Origin: Paenirhodobacter ferrireducens
Lineage (GTDB): Bacteria > Pseudomonadota > Alphaproteobacteria > Rhodobacterales > Rhodobacteraceae
Reading direction: 5' to 3'
DNA length: 64,000 bases
Assembly: GCF_004022265.1 (NCBI RefSeq)
Contig: NZ_SAVB01000021.1
Coordinates: 1 to 64,000, forward strand
Below are positions 43,456-54,281 of the stretch, one piece after another. Below the pieces are notes generated by a model. It searched no databases. It was given only the letters and a program-made list of their open reading frames with translations, and was not told where the DNA came from. The stretch's first letter is position 1; each line of letters starts with the position of its first letter. The position numbers and the translations under genes were made by a program.

Positions 43456-44814
43456 TCAGGCGACTTCGGCGAAGACCTTCTTCAGCGCCTTGTCGAGCTT
43501 GTCGAACATCTCGTCCATCTGCGCCTCGGTCAGGATGAACGGCGGGCAGAGCACAATCGACTGGCCGAGCGGGCGGCAGATCAGCCCCATGTCGGTGCAG
43601 GTGTTGGCGATCCGCTCCGACACGCTCAGCTTGCCGTCGAACGGGGTCTTGGTGGCGCGGTCGGCCACCGCCTCAAGTGCCCACATGTAGCCCACGCCGC
43701 GCAGCTCGCCGATGTTCGGGTTCTGCGCGATCTGCGCGAGCCCCGCCTCCATCCGGCCCGACAGCCGGTTGACATTCTCGGCCAGCCCCTCGTTCAGGAT
43801 CACGTCGATCGCCTTCAGCGCGATCGCGCAGCCCACCGGATGGCCCGAGGCGGTGAAGCCGTGCGGGAATTCCTCGACTGCTTCCGAGGCCGCCTGTACC
43901 CGGTTCGCAAGATCGGGGCCGAGGATCACCGCCCCCATCGGGAAATAACCCGCGGTCAGGTTCTTCGAGGAGATGACCGCATCGGGCTGGAAGTCATAGG
44001 TCTCGCAGCCCCAGGTCGCGCCGGTGCGCCCGAAGCCGCAGATCACCTCGTCGGCGATCAGCGGGATGCCGTATTTCTTCAGGATCGGCGCCACCGCCTG
44101 GAAATAGCCCTTCGAGGGCGGAATCACCCCGCCCGCGCCCATCACCGGCTCGGCGAAGAAGCCGGCGATGGTGTCGGCGCCCTCCTTGATGATCGTCGCC
44201 TCGAGCTCGGCCGCAAGGCGCGCGGTGAACTGCTCCTCGGTCTCGCCCGGGCGGCCGAAACGCCAGTAATGGGGGCAGCCCAGATGGAGGAAGCCCGGCA
44301 GCGGCAGGCCGAAGACCGAATTGTAGGGCTTGCCGGTCATCGAGGCCGAGACCGCGGTGACGCCGTGATAGGAGTTGATCCGGGTCAGGATCTTGCGTTT
44401 CTGCGGCTTGCCCTCGGCGCCATGCAGGAACCACAGGATCTTGACCATGGTGTCGTTCGCCTCGGAACCGGAGTTGGTGTAGAACACCTTGCCGCTTGCG
44501 AAGGGCGAGACCTCGACGAGCTTCTCGCTCAGCATCACGGTCTGGTCCGACATCCGGCCGAAGAAGGCGTGATAGCCCGGAAAGCGCGCATACTGGTCCT
44601 GCGCGGCCTTGATCAGCCCGGGATGGTCGAAGCCCGCGACCATGTTCCACAGCCCCGAATTGGCGTCGAGATACTGCCGCCCGTGGGTGTCGTAGATGTA
44701 AGGGCCCTTGCCGTGCGTCACCACGACTGTGCCGCGCTCGTGCACCGAGGGCAGGTCGGTGAAGCCGTAGAGCGAGAATTCGTCGGCCTTCGACTCCCAG
44801 CTGTTGTCACGCAT
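43456..44814 (-). CDS. class III (omega) aminotransferase
   Basis: A 452-residue PLP-dependent aminotransferase of class III. The PLP phosphate motif NSGSEANDTMVK is at about 114-125, SYHGVTAVSASMTG at about 148-161, the acidic PLP-contact LIADEVICGFGRTG at about 252-265, and the Schiff-base Lys284 lies in ISSKNLTAGY. The pattern matches amine:pyruvate or omega-amino acid:pyruvate transaminases, often used for putrescine, beta-alanine or taurine. GAAAGGAGAGCAAC precedes the ATG. It is divergent from a LysR regulator, which probably controls it. The substrate is not determined. Confidence 0.9.
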   Translation of the reverse strand: MRDNSWESKADEFSLYGFTDLPSVHERGTVVVTHGKGPYIYDTHGRQYLDANSGLWNMVAGFDHPGLIKAAQDQYARFPGYHAFFGRMSDQTVMLSEKLVEVSPFASGKVFYTNSGSEANDTMVKILWFLHGAEGKPQKRKILTRINSYHGVTAVSASMTGKPYNSVFGLPLPGFLHLGCPHYWRFGRPGETEEQFTARLAAELEATIIKEGADTIAGFFAEPVMGAGGVIPPSKGYFQAVAPILKKYGIPLIADEVICGFGRTGATWGCETYDFQPDAVISSKNLTAGYFPMGAVILGPDLANRVQAASEAVEEFPHGFTASGHPVGCAIALKAIDVILNEGLAENVNRLSGRMEAGLAQIAQNPNIGELRGVGYMWALEAVADRATKTPFDGKLSVSERIANTCTDMGLICRPLGQSIVLCPPFILTEAQMDEMFDKLDKALKKVFAEVA

Positions 44815-44975
44815 GTTGCTCTCCTTTCGCGATCCGGGTCTCAGGCTAGCTGTGCCGCGGCCTGCGTCAATGGGGCGTTCCGCCGCCTTGCCCGAATGCA
44901 CACGCGCCGCGCATCGCGGCTTGCCAAAGCGGGCAGGGGCCGCGCATTCTGCGCGCGGATTGCAGGAGGCGGCGA

Positions 44976-45914
44976 ATGGCAGGGCAGCGGGAGCGGATCA
45001 GCCTCTGGGCGGTGGAGGTGCTGGTGGCGCTGGCCGAGGAAGGCGCGATCACCGCCGCCGCGCGCCGGCTGGCGGTCTCGGCCTCGACCGTCAGCCAGCA
45101 GATCGCCGCGCTCGAGGCGGCGCTTGGCGCCGAGCTCGTCGACCGCAGCGCGCGCCCCTTCGCGCTGACCCCGGCCGGCCGCGCCTTCCTGCCCCATGCC
45201 GAGGCGATGCTCGACGAGCTCGCGCGCGGCCGCGCGGGGGTGGGGCTTGCCGATCCCTCGGGGCTGCGCAGCTTCCGGCTCGGCATGATCGAGGATTTCG
45301 AGGCCGAGGTGACGCCCTTGCTGCTCGCCGGCATGGGGGCCGAGCTCACCGCCTGCCGCTTCCTGCTCGAGACCGGGCCGAGCCACCGGCTGGCGGCGCA
45401 ACTCGAGGCGCGGGCGCTCGACATGACCGTCGCCGCCGAGATCGACGGCAGCCGCGAGGGGCTGACGGTGCTGCCGCTGTTGACCGAACCTTTCGTCGCG
45501 GTCTGGCCCGAGGGGCAGGTGGGCGCGACACTGCCTTTCCTCCACTACAGCCCGCGCACGTTGATGGGGCGCCAGATCGCGGCGCATCTCGCACGCGAGG
45601 GGGGCGCCCCGGCGCACCGTTTCGAGATCGACAGTTATCCGGCGATTCTGGCGATGGTGGCGGCGGGGCAGGGCTGGTCGATCCTGACCCCCTCGGGCGT
45701 GCGTCATGGCGCACGGGCGGGAGTGACGCTTGCGCCGCTGCCGGTCGCGCCGCTCGCACGCAAGATCGTGCTGAGCGCGCGGGCAGGCACGATGGCGGAC
45801 CTGCCGGCGCGGGTGGCGGGCCGGCTGCGCGACCTGCTTGCTGCTCGCATTGTCGCTCCGGCGCTAGCCGAGGCGCCCTGGCTTGAAGGGGCGCTGCGGG
45901 TCGAAGGGCTCTGA
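44976..45914 (+). CDS. LysR family transcriptional regulator
   Basis: A 312-residue LysR-type regulator. The N-terminal winged helix-turn-helix is at about 8-66 (ALAEEGAITAAARRLAVSAS, then TVSQQIAALEAALGAELVDR), followed by an effector-binding domain. GCAGGAGGCGGCGA precedes the ATG. It is divergent from the aminotransferase gene, 161 bases apart, and is the likely regulator of it. The effector is unknown. Repeat copies E and F follow its 3' end. Confidence 0.92.
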   Translation: MAGQRERISLWAVEVLVALAEEGAITAAARRLAVSASTVSQQIAALEAALGAELVDRSARPFALTPAGRAFLPHAEAMLDELARGRAGVGLADPSGLRSFRLGMIEDFEAEVTPLLLAGMGAELTACRFLLETGPSHRLAAQLEARALDMTVAAEIDGSREGLTVLPLLTEPFVAVWPEGQVGATLPFLHYSPRTLMGRQIAAHLAREGGAPAHRFEIDSYPAILAMVAAGQGWSILTPSGVRHGARAGVTLAPLPVAPLARKIVLSARAGTMADLPARVAGRLRDLLAARIVAPALAEAPWLEGALRVEGL

Positions 45915-45940
45915 ACGCGGAGCCCGCCGCTTGCGGGAGC

Positions 45941-45994
45941 CGGGGCAGGGGGCGCAGCCCCCTCGCGCCTGTGGCGCTCACCCCCGGGATATTT
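45941..45994 (-). repeat. intergenic palindromic repeat, copy E
   Basis: Minus-oriented copy: CGGGGCAGGGGGCGCAGCCCC, then TGGCGCTCACCCCCGGGATATTT. It faces copy F across about 70 bases; the two lie between a LysR gene and the 3' end of pyrG. Confidence 0.7.
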
Positions 45995-46066
45995 GGAGCA
46001 ATTGGAAGCTGAGAGGAGAGGAGCCCGGCCGGAACGCATGCGTGCGGCGCTGCTTTCTCCTTGCTC

Positions 46067-46125
46067 GAAATACCTCGGGGGTGAATTTTGCCGAATGGCA
46101 AAGGAGGGGGCAGGGCCCCCTCCTT
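46067..46125 (+). repeat. intergenic palindromic repeat, copy F
   Basis: GAAATACCTCGGGGGTGAAT, a short TTGCCGAATGGCAA hairpin, then GGAGGGGGCAGGGCCCCCTCC. Inverted partner of copy E. It also can serve as a pyrG-side terminator. Confidence 0.7.
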
Positions 46126-46168
46126 CGGGCGCCCCGTCAGAGGCGCAGCCTGTGCTGTCTTGCGCCGC

Positions 46169-47812
<1,644 letters not shown>

Positions 47813-47815
47813 GGA

Positions 47816-47879
47816 AGCCCCCGTGATCAGCCAAAACCTGTTTCATCTCCCGAAGCGATGCTCCGGGATCACGGGGCTT
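47816..47879 (-). promoter_or_regulatory. structured pyrG leader sequestering the ribosome-binding site
   Basis: On the minus strand AGCCCCGTGATC (47878-47867) pairs with GATCACGGGGGCT (47828-47816, one bulged G). The stem encloses a second hairpin, CCCGGAGC / GCTTCGGG (47867-47860 with 47856-47849). The outer stem's 3' arm contains the only G-rich ribosome-binding candidate, four bases before the pyrG ATG. There is no T-run, so control of translation rather than termination is more likely. The ligand or factor is unknown. Confidence 0.6.
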
Positions 47880-47985
47880 AATATCTACACGATTCGCGGC
47901 CTGCCCGCAACCGGACCGCAAGACATTGGGTAAACTGTGACGCTTTGCCCCAAGACTGGTGTCAGGGGCGAAGGCCGCGGCCCGC

Positions 47986-48342
47986 TCAGTTCGCGGGCGG
48001 CGGCGTCACCGGCGCGTCGGTCGAGGCCGGCGGCAGCTCAATCGGCGGTGCGGCCGGGGTGGCGGGCGCGGTGGTCGCGGGCGCCGAGGTGGTGGTCTGG
48101 TCGACAACGGACGAGTCCGAAGCGGCCCGGGCGGCCAGGATGGTCAGCGTGACCGAGGTGACGATGAAGCCCGCCGCGAAGATCCAGGTCAGCCGGGTCA
48201 GCGCATTCGCGGCCTGCCGGCCGGTCATCACGCCGCCGGTGCTCCCCATGCCGAGCCCGCCGCCTTCGGAACGCTGCAGCAGCACGACGCCGATCAGGAG
48301 CAGCGCAAGGATCAGGTGGATGGAGAGGACGACGTTTTCCAT
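47986..48342 (-). CDS. secG: preprotein translocase subunit SecG
   Basis: A 118-residue SecG. Two membrane helices (VVLSIHLILALLLIGVVLLQ at about 4-23 and IFAAGFIVTSVTLTILA at about 57-73) flank RSEGGGLGMGSTGGVMTGRQ, the family hallmark. The C-terminal 40 residues are a Pro/Thr/Ala-rich tail (TTTSAPATTAPATPAAPPIE). It assists SecYE-dependent protein export. It lies between pyrG and the divergent purA. No strong ribosome-binding site is seen. Confidence 0.92.
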   Translation of the reverse strand: MENVVLSIHLILALLLIGVVLLQRSEGGGLGMGSTGGVMTGRQAANALTRLTWIFAAGFIVTSVTLTILAARAASDSSVVDQTTTSAPATTAPATPAAPPIELPPASTDAPVTPPPAN

Positions 48343-48542
48343 GAGGGGTGCGGGGCCTTCTTTCAACCGACGCGCCTATCTAGGCGGATGAGGGCCGCCG
48401 CGCAAGCCGTTTCCCGGCGAAACCGCACCGGCTTGTCGGTCCCGTGCCGCAAACTTGACCGGACAGCCCGAAAAACGGTTTCCCCCCGGGACCGCGCCCG
48501 CTATATGTCGCACGGTTTTTCACAACCCTGCAGGAGTGGGAT

Positions 48543-49841
48543 ATGGCCAACGTCGTGGTTGTCGGAGCCCAATGGGGCGACGAGGGCAAGGGCAAGATCG
48601 TCGACTGGCTGAGCGAGCGCGCCGACGTCATCGCGCGGTTCCAGGGCGGTCACAACGCGGGCCACACGCTGGTCGTGAACGGTGTCATCTACAAGCTGAA
48701 CGCGCTGCCGTCGGGCGTGGTGCGCGGCGGCAAGCTCAGCGTGATCGGCAACGGTGTCGTGCTCGATCCGTGGCACCTGCTGAACGAGATCAAGAAGATC
48801 GGCGAGCAGGGGGTCGAGATCACCCCCGACAACCTGATGGTGGCCGAGAACACCCCGCTCATCATGCCGTTCCACGGCGAGCTCGACCGCGCCCGCGAGG
48901 CGCAGGCGGCGGGCTCGAATGCGCGCATCGGCACCACCGGCCGCGGCATCGGCCCGTGCTATGAAGACAAGGTGGGCCGTCGCGTGATCCGCGTCGCCGA
49001 CCTCGCCGATCCGGCGACGCTCGAGCAGCGTGTCGACCGCGCGCTTGTCCACCACAACGCGCTGCGCGCCGGTCTCGGCCTCGAGCCGATCGACCGTGCC
49101 GCGCTGCTGAAGGAGCTGAACGCGATCTCGGCCGCGGTGCTGCAATACGCCAAGCCCGTCTGGAAGGTGATGAACGAGATGCGCCGCGCCGGCAAACGCA
49201 TCCTCTTCGAGGGCGCGCAGGGCTCGCTTCTCGACATCGACTTCGGCACCTATCCCTATGTGACCTCCTCGAACGTGATCGCGGGGCAGGCGGCGACGGG
49301 TGTCGGTCTCGGGCCGAACGCGATCGACTTCGTGCTCGGCATCGTCAAGGCCTATACCACCCGCGTCGGCGCCGGCCCGTTCCCGACCGAGCTGCTCGAC
49401 GCCGACGGCGACCGTCTGGGCGAACGTGGCCGCGAGTTCGGCACGGTCACCGGGCGCAAGCGTCGCTGCGGCTGGTTCGACGCTGCTCTGGTGCGCCAGA
49501 CCTGCGCGATCTCGGGCATCAACGGCATCGCGCTGACCAAGCTCGACGTGCTCGACGGCTTCGACACGATCAAGATCTGCACCGGCTATTCGCTCGACGG
49601 CGAGGTGCTCGACTATCTTCCGACCGCGGCCGAGGCGCAGGCGCGCTGCACGCCGATCTATGAAGAGGTCGAGGGCTGGAAGGAATCGACCGAGGGGGCG
49701 CGGTCGTGGAACGATCTGCCCGGGGCCGCGGTGAAATACGTGCGCCGCATTGAGGAGCTGATCCAGTGCCCGGTCGCCATGCTCTCGACGAGCCCCGAGC
49801 GCGACGACACTATCCTCGTCACCGACCCCTTCGCGGACTGA
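48543..49841 (+). CDS. purA: adenylosuccinate synthetase
   Basis: A 432-residue enzyme that condenses IMP and aspartate with GTP in AMP synthesis. It opens [20 protein letters not shown] (the GDEGKGK P-loop) and continues with [11 protein letters not shown], the IMP-contacting [15 protein letters not shown] and [35 protein letters not shown] precedes the ATG. It is followed after one base by a DUF2842 gene, probably in the same transcript. Confidence 0.97.
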   Translation: MANVVVVGAQWGDEGKGKIVDWLSERADVIARFQGGHNAGHTLVVNGVIYKLNALPSGVVRGGKLSVIGNGVVLDPWHLLNEIKKIGEQGVEITPDNLMVAENTPLIMPFHGELDRAREAQAAGSNARIGTTGRGIGPCYEDKVGRRVIRVADLADPATLEQRVDRALVHHNALRAGLGLEPIDRAALLKELNAISAAVLQYAKPVWKVMNEMRRAGKRILFEGAQGSLLDIDFGTYPYVTSSNVIAGQAATGVGLGPNAIDFVLGIVKAYTTRVGAGPFPTELLDADGDRLGERGREFGTVTGRKRRCGWFDAALVRQTCAISGINGIALTKLDVLDGFDTIKICTGYSLDGEVLDYLPTAAEAQARCTPIYEEVEGWKESTEGARSWNDLPGAAVKYVRRIEELIQCPVAMLSTSPERDDTILVTDPFAD

Positions 49842-49842
49842 G

Positions 49843-50079
49843 ATGGCGCTCGGCTACAAGACCCGCAAGCGGCTGGCGCTGCTTGCGCTTCTGGTCGGGC
49901 TGCCGGCCTATATCATCGTCGCGGTGAGCGTGGTGAACCTGGCCGAGGCGCGGTGGGGGATGATGCCCTGGTGGGGATCGCTCGCCGTCTATGTCGGGCT
50001 CGGCATCCTCTGGGCGCTGCCGCTGAAGCCGGTGTTCACCGGCGTCGGCCAGCCCGATCCGGACGCGAAACGCGACTGA
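49843..50079 (+). CDS. DUF2842 small membrane protein
   Basis: A 78-residue protein with two membrane helices (LALLALLVGLPAYIIVAVSV at about 11-30 and WGSLAVYVGLGILWALPLK at about 44-62) and a short charged tail. The pattern matches the alphaproteobacterial DUF2842 family, whose function is unknown. Its ATG lies one base after the purA stop, so it is read with purA. Terminator follows. Confidence 0.85.
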   Translation: MALGYKTRKRLALLALLVGLPAYIIVAVSVVNLAEARWGMMPWWGSLAVYVGLGILWALPLKPVFTGVGQPDPDAKRD

Positions 50080-50088
50080 GACAAATGC

Positions 50089-50120
50089 AAAACGGAGGGG
50101 CTTGCCCCTCCGTTTTCCTT
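50089..50120. terminator. rho-independent terminator after the purA row
   Basis: AAAACGGAGGGG (50089-50100), CTTG loop, CCCCTCCGTTTT (50105-50116): a perfect 12-bp stem with T-rich ends on both strands. It separates the convergent purA row and the large unknown gene. Confidence 0.9.
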
Positions 50121-50137
50121 TGCGCCCGGGCCGGTGT

Positions 50138-52534
50138 TCAGGCCCGCTTTTCGAAATACTGCGACTGTTCGGTGATCGCGTACTGGCCGCGCTTCACCTT
50201 GGCGATCTTGCCCTGACGCAGCAACTGGCCGAAGCTGCGCAGCCGCTCCTCGCGGCTGAAGCTGCCCGCGCCGATCGCAGTGATCTTACTCATGATCTGC
50301 GGCGGCGAGAAATGCGGCCGGCCCTCGATCTGAGCGGTATAGGCCGCGGCCGCCTCGAGCAGATCCGACAGGCCCTGGGTGCCATGCGCCTGCGCGAAGT
50401 CGGCAAAGCTCTCGGCCGCGCCCGCGTTCAGCGGCGCGGGGCCGTCGTCTTCGGCCAGTACGTCCTCGGCCAGCAGCTGCGCGGTGCTGACCCGGCGCGG
50501 CCGCACCGGCGTCACCGCCGCCGGCTGCGCCACTGGCATCGCCGGTATCCGGTCGATGCGCTGCTCGGAGACGAGGACCAGCGGCGCCTGGCGCGGCTCG
50601 ACCGGCGCCGGACGCCCGCTCGTGGTGCCGTGCAGCACCGGACGGCGCGGTTGCACTGCATGGGTGAGGTCGTCGCGATAGGGCCGGGTGTCATCGGGGG
50701 TCTCTTCCTTGCGGCCGCCGCGGGCCAGCCGCTCGGCCACCGTCGCCGCCACCGCGGCCTTCAGATGCGCGATTGCCGACAGCCGGCGGCGGTTCTCGTG
50801 GCCCGAAAGCTGGGCGTCGGCCTCTTCCATCAGCCGCGTCACATCGGCGTCGCGCGAGGCTCCGGCGGGCTTTTGCGTGACACGGCGCGGGGTGACGGGG
50901 GCGACGGGGCTGGGCGCAGCCGCTTCGGCGGCCGGCGCGAGCGGGGGGGCTTCCGGCTCCGGGCTTTCCGCTGCCGCAAGGTCCGGCGTCGCGGCGGCGG
51001 CAGCCTCGGTCGGCAACATCGCGGCGATCTGCGCCGCCATCTCCTCGGGCTCGATTGCGTCGGCGGCGGTGTCCGGCGTCATCGCCTCTCCGGCGGCCGG
51101 TGCGGGCTCGGCCAGATGCGCGGCAAGCGCGGCGGCGATCGTGTCCGCGTCGATCTCCTCGGGGGCGGCTGACGTCGCCGCGATCCCCTCGTCGAACTCC
51201 TCGGGGAAATCCCAATCCTCCGCCGCGGCGGCCAGCGCGGCTTCGGTGTCGGCGCCGGGCAGTTCGTCGCCGTCGGTAGCATCGAAATCCTGCTCGAGCG
51301 CGGCAAGCTCGGCCATCAGTTCGGCTTCCTGCTCGGCCGACAGCGCCGGGCCGTCGGACTCTGCCGGCACGGTTTCCGCGACCAGGCGCGCGGCGACCAG
51401 CGCCGCGATATCCTCGCTGCCGGTCTCGGCCTGGGCCTCGGCGGCAACGGGGGCGGCGGGCGCCTCGGCCGGCGGGGTGGGCTCGATTCGGCGCACCTTG
51501 ATGACGCGGGCCCGCAGCGGCGGGCGCGGGGCCTCGGCCCCCGCGGCGGCAGGCGCTTCGGCCGGGGGCAGTTCAGGGGCCGAGGCCTCCTGTGCAGAAA
51601 GCTGCGCGGCGCGACGGGCGGCACGGCGCTCGGCCCAGCTCAGATGCGGTGGCTCTTCGGGCGTCCCGATCGATTCGGCAGGGGCCTCCTCTTCGGCGTC
51701 GGGCTGATCTGCCGCCGTTTCCGAGGCCGCAGCGGTGGTTTCCCCGGCAGTCTCGGTCTCAATTTCGGTGCCAGCTGCGTCAGTCGCCGCTTCTGGCGCT
51801 TCGGTCCCTCCGGCAGAGGCTGCCGGGGCCTGTTCCGCGACGGCGGCGACCTCCTCGAGGAGGATCGAGGCCTCGATGGCCGGCTCTTCGGCGATCTCCG
51901 CCTCCGGCTCGGACACGGGTTCAGCCATGGGCTCGGACATGGCGGCGGGTGATGCGTCTGCGGCGGGTTCCGCCGTGATCGCCGCGTCGACCGGCGCGGC
52001 AACGGGGGCCGCCGCCGCCTTGGCCGAGGCCACTGCCGCGCGGATGCGCTGCAGCTTGGCCGCGACCGATTCGCTCACCGGATCGGCACTTTGCGGCACC
52101 ATGAAGGGCGCGACCGGGGGGGGCGGCGCCGGCGCGGGGGCCTCCGGCACGGCGGTTTCCGTTACCGCGGGCGCCGCCGCGGGCGCTGCGGCCATGGTGG
52201 GCGCCGTCCCCGCAGGCGCCGTCGCCGCAGGCTCGGGCGCCGGCGCCGCGGCGGTGATCTCGGCCGGCAGGGGGTCCGCTTCGGCCTGGCGCAGGATCAC
52301 GCCGTTGCGCTGGATCTTCGCCTCGACACGGCGCTGAATCTCGCGTTCGGCGATGCGGTGCAGCATCTCGGCATCGGGTTGCGGTGGCTCTGCGCCGAAA
52401 TAGCGGTCGTCGGCGGCCAGATCCCGAAAGTATTCCGCGATCGCCTTCATCGTGTTGAACGGCTCGTCGAACCCCTCCAGCGTGCAGGAGAAGGTGCCGT
52501 AGGAGACGGTGAGAATCTTGCTTGCACCAACCAT
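50138..52534 (-). CDS. large Ala/Glu-rich protein of unknown function
   Basis: A 798-residue protein that I can only call conserved-looking. The N-terminal about 95 residues are ordered (KILTVSYGTFSCTLEGFDEP, then FNTMKAIAEYFRDLAADDRY and EREIQRRVEAKIQRNG). The middle, about 100-560, is acidic, Ala/Glu/Pro-rich and probably disordered. The C-terminal about 150 residues are ordered again (STAQLLAEDVLAEDDGP, FADFAQAHGTQGLSDLLEAA, LRSFGQLLRQGKIAKVKRGQ) and look like a small winged-helix module. No membrane segment or signal peptide. It is flanked by a terminator and a thiamine gene, which do not hint at a role. Similar proteins in relatives have been given a chemotaxis label that the sequence does not support. 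Confidence 0.8.
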   Translation of the reverse strand: MVGASKILTVSYGTFSCTLEGFDEPFNTMKAIAEYFRDLAADDRYFGAEPPQPDAEMLHRIAEREIQRRVEAKIQRNGVILRQAEADPLPAEITAAAPAPEPAATAPAGTAPTMAAAPAAAPAVTETAVPEAPAPAPPPPVAPFMVPQSADPVSESVAAKLQRIRAAVASAKAAAAPVAAPVDAAITAEPAADASPAAMSEPMAEPVSEPEAEIAEEPAIEASILLEEVAAVAEQAPAASAGGTEAPEAATDAAGTEIETETAGETTAAASETAADQPDAEEEAPAESIGTPEEPPHLSWAERRAARRAAQLSAQEASAPELPPAEAPAAAGAEAPRPPLRARVIKVRRIEPTPPAEAPAAPVAAEAQAETGSEDIAALVAARLVAETVPAESDGPALSAEQEAELMAELAALEQDFDATDGDELPGADTEAALAAAAEDWDFPEEFDEGIAATSAAPEEIDADTIAAALAAHLAEPAPAAGEAMTPDTAADAIEPEEMAAQIAAMLPTEAAAAATPDLAAAESPEPEAPPLAPAAEAAAPSPVAPVTPRRVTQKPAGASRDADVTRLMEEADAQLSGHENRRRLSAIAHLKAAVAATVAERLARGGRKEETPDDTRPYRDDLTHAVQPRRPVLHGTTSGRPAPVEPRQAPLVLVSEQRIDRIPAMPVAQPAAVTPVRPRRVSTAQLLAEDVLAEDDGPAPLNAGAAESFADFAQAHGTQGLSDLLEAAAAYTAQIEGRPHFSPPQIMSKITAIGAGSFSREERLRSFGQLLRQGKIAKVKRGQYAITEQSQYFEKRA

Positions 52535-52675
52535 GGAACGCTCACTTTCTACTAGATCCGGTTCCGACCATGATCCTGTCGAACTGGTGCTTTCCCGTGA
52601 ACGGAAAAAGGCAAATGCAGGGAATTTTTCCGGTCGCGGTTGTGCTTTTCTGCCTTAATCGCCATCAATCATGGC

Positions 52676-53335
52676 ATGGAAAGACACATTGTCCAGTATC
52701 ATGGCGGGGTGACCCTGCTTGGCGGCGGCGCGGTCGAGGCGGCGGATCTGCATGCGGCGCTGGCGCTGGCGCCGGCGCTGGTTGCGGCCGATGGCGGCGG
52801 CGACCGGGCGCTTGCCCTCGGGTTGATGCCCGAGGCGGTGATCGGCGACATGGACAGTCTGAGCCCGGCCGGCGCCGCCGCCATCGGCCCCGAACGCCTG
52901 CACCGCATCGCCGAGCAGGACAGCACCGATTTTGGCAAATGCCTGACCCATGTCGGGGCCCGTTTCTACATCGGGCTCGGCTTCACCGGGCTCCGGCTCG
53001 ACCACACCCTTGCCGCGCTCAGCGATCTGGCGCAGCGCCCCGACCGTGCCGTGGTGCTGATCGCCGAGGACGAGCTGATCTTCCGTGCCCCGCCCGAGAT
53101 CGCGCTCGACCTGCCGCTGGGCGAGCGGCTCTCGCTTTTCCCCTTCGGCCCGGCCTCGGGCACGGCCGAGGGGCTGCGCTGGCCGATCGAGGGGCTGAAT
53201 TTTACCCCAGCCGGCCGCGTCGGCACCTCGAACGAGGTCAGCGGCCCGGTGCGGCTTTGCCTGGCGGGAGAGATGCTGGTGCTGCTGCCGAAACGGCATC
53301 TGGCCGCGGTGCTCGCCGCGCTCGGGTTGCGGTGA
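52676..53335 (+). CDS. thiamine pyrophosphokinase
   Basis: A 219-residue thiamine diphosphokinase, which makes the cofactor thiamine diphosphate from thiamine and ATP. Motifs are LVAADGGGDRAL, EAVIGDMDSLSP, AEQDSTDFGKCL (the DSTDFxK site) and GLRLDHTLAAL. The start is uncertain: I chose the ATG at 52676 (MERHIVQYHGGVTLLGGG). No clear ribosome-binding site is seen; a GTG 12 codons upstream is also in frame. Its last 98 bases overlap the convergent DMT transporter gene. Confidence 0.9.
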   Translation: MERHIVQYHGGVTLLGGGAVEAADLHAALALAPALVAADGGGDRALALGLMPEAVIGDMDSLSPAGAAAIGPERLHRIAEQDSTDFGKCLTHVGARFYIGLGFTGLRLDHTLAALSDLAQRPDRAVVLIAEDELIFRAPPEIALDLPLGERLSLFPFGPASGTAEGLRWPIEGLNFTPAGRVGTSNEVSGPVRLCLAGEMLVLLPKRHLAAVLAALGLR

Positions 53336-54215
53336 TGCGCTCGCGGTGGATGATGTAGAGCCCCGAGCCGGTGATGATCGCGATGCCGACCCAGGTCAGC
53401 AGGTTCGGGAAATCGCCAAAGAAGACATAGCCGCACAGCGTGGCGGTCAGCATCTCGAAGTAATGCAACGGCGCGAGCGTCGAGGAGGGCGCGAAGGACA
53501 GCGCATAGCTCATCGCCATGTGGCTGACCGTCGAGGCGAGGCCGACACAGGCGCACCACAGCCAGAAGATCCCCTCGGGCCGGCCGAAGCTCACCTCGCT
53601 CAGCCCCGCGCTGGTGCCAAGCGCCAGCAGCGGCAGGCACAGCAGCGTGGCGAAGACCGCGGTGTGGAACTGCATCGCCACCGGGTCGACAGTGCGCGAG
53701 AGCGCCCGCGTCAGCAGGATGTAGAGCGCGAAGCTGACCGCGGTGCCGAGCGGGAAGAAGGCCACCGCGCCGAAATGGCTGAAGGACGGCTGGATCACGA
53801 AGAGCGCGCCGATGAAGCCCACGACCGAGGCCGCAAGGCGCCGCGGCCCGACCTCCTCATGCAGCACGAAGCGGCCGATGAACAGGATCACGAAGGGCTC
53901 GACGAAGGCGATGGCCAGCGCATCGGCGATCGGCATCACCTGCACCGCGGCGACGAAGCAATAGGTCGCCGTCATCGAGACGAAGGCACGCGCCACGCTC
54001 AGCGCGAGCACCCGCCCGCCGATCCGCAGCGGCAGCCGCAGCGCGACAACCAGCGGCGCCATCAGCAGCCCCTGCACGACATAGCGGCCAAGCGTGACCG
54101 TGCCCACCGGCACCGCCTGCGAGGCCAGTTTCGAGGCCACGTCGATCAGCGGCGCCAGCGCGCAGAAGGTGAGCATCAGGGCGATGCCGGGAAAGATGCG
54201 GTCCGGGCGTGTCAT
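53238..54215 (-). CDS. DMT-superfamily (EamA) transporter
   Basis: A 325-residue membrane protein with ten predicted helices arranged as two EamA repeats. Examples are ALMLTFCALAPLIDVASKLA, ALAIAFVEPFVILFIGRFVL and, in repeat 2, LSFAPSSTLAPLHYFEMLTA with FFGDFPNLLTWVGIAIITGS. It probably exports a metabolite such as an amino acid. The soluble C-terminal tail (about residues 295-325, TRARRAPRPDAVSAAAPASL) is read from DNA that also encodes the last part of the thiamine pyrophosphokinase on the other strand. Confidence 0.88.
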   Translation of the reverse strand: MTRPDRIFPGIALMLTFCALAPLIDVASKLASQAVPVGTVTLGRYVVQGLLMAPLVVALRLPLRIGGRVLALSVARAFVSMTATYCFVAAVQVMPIADALAIAFVEPFVILFIGRFVLHEEVGPRRLAASVVGFIGALFVIQPSFSHFGAVAFFPLGTAVSFALYILLTRALSRTVDPVAMQFHTAVFATLLCLPLLALGTSAGLSEVSFGRPEGIFWLWCACVGLASTVSHMAMSYALSFAPSSTLAPLHYFEMLTATLCGYVFFGDFPNLLTWVGIAIITGSGLYIIHRERITATRARRAPRPDAVSAAAPASLPPGKAAPGR

Positions 54216-54281
54216 CCGGAATCGCTATCGCTCCGCGCGGGCGCCGTCCATCCTGAAAGTGACGACGCCCGGCCGGTGGGC

